Of a DNA stretch of 9,795 bases, positions 5,032 through 9,795 are shown in pieces. The stretch comes from Deltaproteobacteria bacterium (GTDB lineage: Bacteria; Desulfobacterota_B; Binatia; UBA9968), in the NCBI GenBank assembly GCA_022545745.1, contig JACZQL010000015.1, positions 1 through 9,795 on the forward strand, given 5' to 3'. Made by a program: the position numbers and the translations under genes. The notes beneath the pieces were generated by a model that was given only the letters and a program-made list of their open reading frames with translations, did no database searches and had not been told where the DNA came from. Positions within the stretch are counted from its first letter, which is position 1, and each line of letters starts with the position of its first letter.

Positions 5032-6210
5032 CTAAACCTCGAGGAATTTTGGGGCACGGGTCAGGTTCCGGTTGCCCCCACGAGTGACCAACACAACGTC
5101 TTCCAATCGGACTCCGCCCATTCCAATATAGTAAAGCCCAGGCTCTACCGTGACCACATGTCCGGTGCGAAGCGTGGATTCCACCCCGCCAATTCGGGGG
5201 ATTTCATGGATATCCAAACCCAAGCCATGTCCCGTTCCATGAAAGAAACCCTGCATCCTGCCGTTAATGTTTCCCGTGAGAAACCCCTTTTGCTGGAACA
5301 GGTCTAAAATTTTTCGGTGGACCTCGTGACCGTTGACCCCATCCCGGATGAGGCGAAAGGCGATTTCCTGTCCCTGACGCACACTCTCGTAAGCTTCCTT
5401 CAGGCGCTCCGAGGCCCGACCACGCACCACGGTTCGGCTAAGATCCCCAAAATAACCCGTTTCCTGCGAGCGTGGAAAAATATCAAACACAATAGACGTG
5501 TGGGCCTTGAGGAGCCCATGGCCCTCGTTGTGAGGATCGCAACACTGATTTCCAGAAGCCACAATCGTATGGCTGGGAACCCATCCTCCTCCCATGATAG
5601 CAGTATTGACCACGGTTTTGATAGCCTCGGACGTAAGTCTCCGTCCATTAAGATAAAGATAACGATCCTTACCGATCCGTGATCTTTTCAGGGCGTTGAT
5701 TCCGGCATCCAATCCCACTTCGGCGATCCGAATGGAATCCCGAATGTTCCTCACCTCCGCGGCAGTCTTTTTCTCCCTGTCACCGAAAAAGGGGTCCTCC
5801 TTTACCACCAGCTTGAACCCACTGGACCTCAGCCGATCGGCTAGGAGGACCGGGAAGTTTGCGGGAACCAGGAGTGAACGAATACCCTTTTCCTTGAAGA
5901 TGAGCCCCAAAATATCCACGATTGTAACGTTCCCCCTACCCCCATCACGCAGGCGTCTTTGGTATCCGGAGAGCGATAGCACGGCGTGAACCTTGGCCTG
6001 TTTCTTTGCCCGATCGAGTTCCAAGTCGCTCATCACCACGTATTTCCTTCCCCGATGCTGAAAAAAAATAAATGGATCTGGGGCAAAGAAGCTGGTAGCA
6101 TAAAGGATATTGGAATCCATCTCACTTGCCGCCACGATCAGACGGGCTCTCCCTTTGTCCAACGGTCTCCTAGGTCGGGACATCCCCTTACGGAGCCTGT
6201 GTCTCTTCAT
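5032..6210 (-). CDS. M24-family metallopeptidase, Xaa-Pro aminopeptidase or dipeptidase type
   Basis: The 392-residue product has an N-terminal creatinase-like domain (about 20-145) and a C-terminal pita-bread catalytic domain (about 150-390). All five metal ligands expected for M24 peptidases are visible: Asp243 (VFDIFP), Asp256 (FGDLSRTV), His328 (HGTGHGLG), Glu356 (TVEPG) and Glu370 (RLED). His227 and His335 (DIHE) occupy the usual active-site His positions. Such enzymes remove N-terminal residues before proline or split Xaa-Pro dipeptides, acting in the cytoplasm in peptide turnover. The start ATG 6210 has AGGA 8 bases upstream; Met10 has no well-spaced site. The first 23 residues are unusually basic. 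It is first in a four-gene cluster with the phosphodiesterase, kinase and HEAT genes. The exact substrate cannot be set from sequence. Confidence 0.92.
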   Translation of the reverse strand: MKRHRLRKGMSRPRRPLDKGRARLIVAASEMDSNILYATSFFAPDPFIFFQHRGRKYVVMSDLELDRAKKQAKVHAVLSLSGYQRRLRDGGRGNVTIVDILGLIFKEKGIRSLLVPANFPVLLADRLRSSGFKLVVKEDPFFGDREKKTAAEVRNIRDSIRIAEVGLDAGINALKRSRIGKDRYLYLNGRRLTSEAIKTVVNTAIMGGGWVPSHTIVASGNQCCDPHNEGHGLLKAHTSIVFDIFPRSQETGYFGDLSRTVVRGRASERLKEAYESVRQGQEIAFRLIRDGVNGHEVHRKILDLFQQKGFLTGNINGRMQGFFHGTGHGLGLDIHEIPRIGGVESTLRTGHVVTVEPGLYYIGMGGVRLEDVVLVTRGGNRNLTRAPKFLEV

Positions 6211-6493
6211 GCGGGAATCCTGTTTTTTTGAGGCATAGCGAGTAATTACTTACGAGCACCGCCTGATGGGGCCGAATAACTCTAAGCTACCAATTTCGCT
6301 GTTAAATCTCAAGGATGAAGTGCCTGGGGCAATCATTCTTTTCTGTTGACACTCACATCCCTGTGTATTTATTTATGCCCAAAATTTGATATTCAGTGAA
6401 CTAGACAGGGAAGCGGTGGAGAACATCCCCTCGCGAGTCATACGGATCAAAGATCAGTATTGAGTAGGAATCATAGTTCGAGGCCGTATTAAA
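6211..6493. promoter_or_regulatory. Divergent promoter region between the peptidase and carboxylase operons
   Basis: These 283 bases must serve both directions. On the plus strand a perfect TTGACA (6346-6351) is followed at 18 bases by TATTTA (6370-6375), a mediocre -10 in an AT-rich stretch; it would give a leader of about 110 bases before the carboxyltransferase gene. On the minus strand TTGAGA (6312-6307), 17 bases and TAGCTT (6289-6284) is a weak candidate for the peptidase operon. A perfect 10-base palindrome AGTAATTACT (6241-6250) lies between the latter and the peptidase start and could be a regulator site. No terminator or RNA gene is seen. Confidence 0.4.
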
Positions 6494-8044
6494 ATGGGTT
6501 TAAAAGAAAACCTAGAAAGGTTGAATCTGTTGAACCAACAGGCCGAGTTGGCGGGCGGCCAGGACAGAATCAACCGCCAGCGGGAGCAGGGCAAGCTCCT
6601 GGCCAGGGAGCGGATTGAAATTCTTTTAGACCACGGCAGCTTCATCGAACTGGATCGGTTCAGGACCCATAACTGCTCCGACTTCGGTATGGATAAAAAG
6701 AAGTTTCCAGGAGATGCCGTGGTGACGGGGTATGGCTCCATTGAGGGTAGAACGGTCTATGTCTATTCCCAAGATTTTACTGTTTTTGGTGGGAGTCTCA
6801 GCGCGGTGGTGGCGCAAAAGATATGCAAGGTCATGGACCTAGCCCTTGAGAACGGGGCTCCGATCTTCGGTATCAATGACTCCGGAGGAGCCCGCATTCA
6901 AGAGGGAGTAGCCAGTCTTGCGGGTTATGGCGACATCTTTCAAAGAAACGTGATGGCCTCCGGCGTGGTCCCGCAGATTTCCGCCATTATGGGACCCTGT
7001 GCGGGAGGGGCCGTCTACTCACCTGCCATCACCGATTTCATTTTTATGACGAAGACGGGCAGCTACATGTTCATCACCGGCCCTGACGTGATCAAGGCGG
7101 TCACCCACGAGGAGATCTCAAAGGAAGACCTGGGTGGAGCAGAGACCCACAACACCAAGAGCGGTGTAGCCCACTTCTCAGCGGAAAACGAAACGGAATG
7201 CCTCCTGATGATGCGGGAGCTCATGGGTTTCCTGCCCAGCAACAACCTAGAGGAACCTCCCTTCCATCCCACGGACGACGACCTATTGAGACGGGAGGCG
7301 AAGCTCAAAGAATTGATCCCGGACAACCCCAACCGTCCCTATGACATGAAAGAGCTGATCGGGGCGGTGGTGGATGAGGGTTACCTGTACGAAGTGCAGC
7401 GCGACTTTGCTCCCAACATCGTGGTGGGTTTTGCCCGCCTAGGCGGGTGGCCCGTTGGCATTGTGGCAAATCAGCCTGCCCATTTGGCCGGTTGCTTGGA
7501 CATCGACGCATCGGTCAAGGCTGCACGTTTTATCCGTTTTTGCGATTGTTTTAACATCCCATTGGTAACCTTTGTGGACGTACCTGGATTCTTACCCGGC
7601 ACATCCCAGGAATACGCCGGCATTATCCGCCATGGGGCCAAGCTCCTTTACGCCTATGCGGAGGCTACAGTCCCCAAGCTCACGGTGATTACCCGCAAGG
7701 CCTACGGCGGCGGGTACATTGTGATGTCCAGCAAGCATCTGCGCGGCGATATTAACATTGCCTACCCCACCGGGGAAATCGCGGTCATGGGTCCCGAGGG
7801 GGCTATCAACATTGTCTCGCGCCACGAATGGGAAAAGGCTGAAGATCCGGTAAAGGCCAAAGAAGAACTGGTGGAGAATTATCGGCAGACGTTTGCCAAT
7901 CCGTTTAAGGCCGCAGAGCAGGGTTACATTGACACGGTCATTCCCCCGGAGGATACTCGCCCGACCCTCATCCGTTCCCTGGAGATGTTGAAGAAGAAGC
8001 GGGTCAGCAACCCTCCCAAAAAACATGGGAACATTCCACTCTAA
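6494..8044 (+). CDS. pccB: Acyl-CoA carboxylase carboxyltransferase subunit (propionyl-CoA carboxylase beta family)
   Basis: The 516-residue product has the full length of the family, with fused N- and C-terminal carboxyltransferase halves of crotonase fold. It transfers CO2 from carboxybiotin to an acyl-CoA, giving for example methylmalonyl-CoA from propionyl-CoA. Seen: FTVFGGSLS (95-103), [11 protein letters not shown] (128-138), [12 protein letters not shown] (167-178), and in the second half [10 protein letters not shown] (361-370), [11 protein letters not shown] (401-411) and [13 protein letters not shown] (425-437). At 409 it has Ile where propionyl-CoA-specific enzymes have Asp (Asp422 of Streptomyces PccB); Ile occurs in broad-range AccB-type enzymes and in MmdA decarboxylase subunits. 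The downstream biotin carboxylase and carrier genes favour a carboxylase over a decarboxylase. The start ATG 6494 has GAGG 10 bases upstream. The symbol names the family; the true substrate is open. Confidence 0.93.
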   Translation: MGLKENLERLNLLNQQAELAGGQDRINRQREQGKLLARERIEILLDHGSFIELDRFRTHNCSDFGMDKKKFPGDAVVTGYGSIEGRTVYVYSQDFTVFGGSLSAVVAQKICKVMDLALENGAPIFGINDSGGARIQEGVASLAGYGDIFQRNVMASGVVPQISAIMGPCAGGAVYSPAITDFIFMTKTGSYMFITGPDVIKAVTHEEISKEDLGGAETHNTKSGVAHFSAENETECLLMMRELMGFLPSNNLEEPPFHPTDDDLLRREAKLKELIPDNPNRPYDMKELIGAVVDEGYLYEVQRDFAPNIVVGFARLGGWPVGIVANQPAHLAGCLDIDASVKAARFIRFCDCFNIPLVTFVDVPGFLPGTSQEYAGIIRHGAKLLYAYAEATVPKLTVITRKAYGGGYIVMSSKHLRGDINIAYPTGEIAVMGPEGAINIVSRHEWEKAEDPVKAKEELVENYRQTFANPFKAAEQGYIDTVIPPEDTRPTLIRSLEMLKKKRVSNPPKKHGNIPL

Positions 8045-8045
8045 T

Positions 8046-8126
8046 AGCTGTCAGCTTTTTGCTATCAGCTTTCAAAAAAAAAGTCACTTCGCCTCATCAG
8101 CTGAACGCTGAGAACTGATGGCTGAA
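8046..8126. repeat. Degenerate TCAGC/GCTGA inverted repeat
   Basis: The 95-base gap between two carboxylase genes is mostly repeat. The left arm holds two copies of GCT-G/A-TCAGCTTT with a 14-base period (8047-8058, 8061-8072). The right arm (about 8096-8125) holds atcagctgaacgctgagaac and ctgatggctgaac; its reverse complement matches the left arm at 17 of 25 positions. A run of nine A (8074-8082) lies between them. Such TCAGC-based elements are often dispersed in bacterial genomes; here it could form an mRNA hairpin that adjusts expression between subunits. Confidence 0.6.
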
Positions 8127-8139
8127 CACTTATCGTAAC

Positions 8140-9678
8140 ATGTTTAAACGCATCCTGATCGCCAATAGAGGTGAGATCGCCGTTCGGATCATCCGTGCCT
8201 GTAAAGAACTGGATGTTGAAACCGTGGCGGTTTATTCCGAGGCCGATCGCGATGCCCTTCACGTGAAGTACGCGGATTACGCATATCTTATCGGTCCGCC
8301 GCCTTCCCTGCAGAGTTATCTCGCCATTGACCGCATCCTGGAAGTGGCAAAAAAGAGCTCTGCTGAGGCCATCCACCCGGGCTACGGTTTTTTGGCCGAG
8401 AACCCGGAATTTGCCCGCAGGTGCCAAGAAGAGGGCGTTGTGTTTATTGGCCCCTCCGCCGAGGTCATCGAGCAAATGGGGGATAAGGTCAAGGCGGGAG
8501 AGATCATGAAGGCTGCCGGAGTCCCCGTGATTCCAGGATCCGGGAAGGTATTGAACTCTGAGGAGGAAGTCTTAGAGGCAGCCGAAACCATAAAATACCC
8601 GCTGATGTTAAAGGCAACGGCCGGCGGCGGGGGCAAAGGACTGAGATTGGTCCGGTCTCCTCAGGAAATACGGTCGGCCTACCGCGCCGTGCGCTCGGAG
8701 GCCCAATCTTCTTTCGGTGATTCCCGTCTCTATCTGGAGAAATACCTCGAGCGATGCCACCATGTGGAAGTCCAGATCATCAGCGATCAACACGGAAGGG
8801 TGCTCCATCTCTACGACCGAGAATGTTCCATTCAGCGCCGGCACCAAAAAATCATCGAAGAATGCCCGGCTCCTACTATGGACAAATGGATCAGACGAAA
8901 TATTTGTCGGGTCGCCGTGCAGGGGGCCAAGGCGGTCAACTACGTGGGGCTCGGCACCTTGGAATTTCTCTTGGATTCGGACAGAAATTTTTATTTTCTA
9001 GAGATGAACACCCGCTTGCAGGTGGAACATGCCGTGACCGAGAGGGTCATCGGAATTGATCTGGTCAAGGCTCAGATTGAGGTGGCAGCAGGGACGCGTC
9101 TTCCCTGGCGTCAACGTCATATTAGATTGACAGGTCATGCCATCGAATGCCGAATCTACGCAGAGGACCCGGAAAACGATTTCATGCCTTGTCCCGGGAA
9201 GATCGAAGGGTTGAGGCTACCGGAAGGTCTCGGCGTGCGCAATGATTGCGGGGTTTATGAAGGGGCCGAGATCCCCATCTACTACGACCCAATGATCGCC
9301 AAGCTCATCGTATGGGGAGAGAATCGAATGGAGGCCCTTCTCAGGATGCGCCGAGCCCTGCGTGAGTACCAGGTCCGAGGGATCAAAACCAACATCCCAT
9401 TCCATCAATGGATTTTGCGCCATCCCCGTTTCATGGCCGGTGACTTGAACACGGCCTTTATCGACGACGAGCACGGATCCAGGAGAAAGGAAGAGCTCTT
9501 TCCGCACCGGCATGTGGCCCTGGCATCGGCAGCCATTGCGGCCCTGCACCGAGAGGAGGAGCAGGCCCTGCAGGTTTTGCAACAAGGCGCCAATAAAAAA
9601 TCCGAATGGCGGGAGACGGGAAAAAGGGAATCCCTGCAGCGGGCAGCCAATCTACCGATTCAGCGCACGAAATGGTAG
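8140..9678 (+). CDS. accC: Biotin carboxylase subunit of acyl-CoA carboxylase
   Basis: The enzyme carboxylates carrier-bound biotin with ATP and bicarbonate, the first half-reaction of the acyl-CoA carboxylase. The 512-residue product shows the canonical opening FKRILIANRGEIAVRII, MGDKVKA with Lys116, the glycine-rich ATP loop KATAGGGGKGLRL (158-170), HHVEVQ (207-212), RRHQKIIEE (233-241), LEMNTRLQVEH (287-297) with catalytic Glu288, Asn290, Arg292 and Glu296, and Arg338 in ECRIYAED. It lacks a biotin-binding MKM motif, as expected for a stand-alone subunit. The tail beyond about residue 445 is charged, Lys- and Gln-rich and poorly conserved-looking, making it some 60 residues longer than the E. 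coli enzyme. It begins 95 bases after the carboxyltransferase gene and has no clear Shine-Dalgarno site; the start is fixed by homology. Confidence 0.95.
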   Translation: MFKRILIANRGEIAVRIIRACKELDVETVAVYSEADRDALHVKYADYAYLIGPPPSLQSYLAIDRILEVAKKSSAEAIHPGYGFLAENPEFARRCQEEGVVFIGPSAEVIEQMGDKVKAGEIMKAAGVPVIPGSGKVLNSEEEVLEAAETIKYPLMLKATAGGGGKGLRLVRSPQEIRSAYRAVRSEAQSSFGDSRLYLEKYLERCHHVEVQIISDQHGRVLHLYDRECSIQRRHQKIIEECPAPTMDKWIRRNICRVAVQGAKAVNYVGLGTLEFLLDSDRNFYFLEMNTRLQVEHAVTERVIGIDLVKAQIEVAAGTRLPWRQRHIRLTGHAIECRIYAEDPENDFMPCPGKIEGLRLPEGLGVRNDCGVYEGAEIPIYYDPMIAKLIVWGENRMEALLRMRRALREYQVRGIKTNIPFHQWILRHPRFMAGDLNTAFIDDEHGSRRKEELFPHRHVALASAAIAALHREEEQALQVLQQGANKKSEWRETGKRESLQRAANLPIQRTKW

Positions 9679-9688
9679 GGGCCCCTAC
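9675..9688. repeat. 14-base perfect palindrome over the biotin carboxylase stop codon
   Basis: GTAGGGGCCCCTAC is fully self-complementary and includes the TAG stop (9676-9678). It lies in the 24-base gap before the carrier gene. With no loop it would be a poor hairpin, and no T run follows, so it is not a terminator. Confidence 0.35.
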
Positions 9689-9702
9689 GGCTCCAACAGA
9701 CT

Positions 9703-9795
9703 ATGGCCTTCATCGCTAAGCTGGGTGATCAGAACTACACCGTAGAGATCGAAGAAATCAGCAAGTCTCTTTACCGGGTCTCCGTGGACGGCAAC
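9703..9795 (+). CDS. Biotin carboxyl carrier subunit, N-terminal part (cut by right window edge)
   Basis: Only 31 codons are present: MAFIAKLGDQNYTVEIEEIS, then LYRVSVDGN. This is the typical N-terminal beta-rich segment of the stand-alone biotin/lipoyl-attachment subunit of acyl-CoA carboxylases; the biotinylated Lys in the AMKM motif would lie roughly 90-100 residues further on, outside the window. It starts 24 bases after the biotin carboxylase gene, completing the order carboxyltransferase, biotin carboxylase, carrier. No clear Shine-Dalgarno site precedes ATG 9703. Confidence 0.8.
   Translation, partial: MAFIAKLGDQNYTVEIEEISKSLYRVSVDGN

Noticed and set aside
5028..5057. GTG 5057 as start of the phosphodiesterase
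   Set aside because: It overlaps the peptidase gene by 26 bases, has no good ribosome site, and adds residues ahead of the usual family start; GTG 5027 has GAGGT at 8 bases. It cannot be fully excluded.
8046..8060. agctgtcagcttttt as a terminator after the carboxyltransferase gene
   Set aside because: The self-complementary part leaves a 1-base loop and would be a very short stem; it is better explained as part of the TCAGC repeat, and the operon continues.
9675..9688. GTAGGGGCCCCTAC as a terminator
   Set aside because: It has no loop and no T run, and the carrier gene of the same operon follows 15 bases later.

Overview
The window reads as chromosomal DNA of a Gram-negative bacterium of moderate GC content. 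The genes have Shine-Dalgarno sites, GTG and TTG starts are used freely, and the mix (MoxR ATPase, multi-pass sensor kinase, three-subunit acyl-CoA carboxylase, sigma-54-type promoter) is common in sediment and soil lineages such as Desulfobacterota or Methylomirabilota. That placement is an impression from gene content only; there is no rRNA or other marker here.

Left third (1-2290). A MoxR-type AAA+ ATPase gene runs off the left edge on the minus strand, with a textbook -24/-12 (sigma-54) promoter 100 bases upstream. Behind it lie about 790 bases with no intact gene; part of this (about 445-702, minus) reads like the remains of a small protein broken by two frameshifts. Next comes an exported metallo-beta-lactamase-fold protein (1006-1845, minus) whose metal-binding signature is altered. 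The gap 1846-2299 holds, on the plus strand, what looks like a complete miniature transcription unit: a perfect -35 box with 17-base spacing to a -10-like box, a very strong Shine-Dalgarno site, a 13-codon reading frame with a Cys-Asp-Cys motif, a second hairpin and a strong intrinsic terminator.

Middle (2300-6210). Four minus-strand genes lie close together and are probably one operon, transcribed in the order M24 Xaa-Pro-type peptidase, glycerophosphodiester phosphodiesterase, membrane sensor histidine kinase without a response regulator, and a HEAT-repeat protein 11 bases after the kinase.

Right third (6211-9795). A 283-base divergent region separates this operon from a plus-strand acyl-CoA carboxylase operon: carboxyltransferase subunit (PccB family), biotin carboxylase subunit, and the start of a biotin carboxyl carrier subunit cut by the window edge. 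Together these carry out ATP- and biotin-dependent carboxylation of a short-chain acyl-CoA. The carboxyltransferase has Ile where classical propionyl-CoA carboxylases have the specificity-setting Asp, so the substrate may not be propionyl-CoA alone. A degenerate TCAGC/GCTGA inverted repeat lies between the first two carboxylase genes.

No tRNA, rRNA, CRISPR array, insertion sequence or attachment site was seen.
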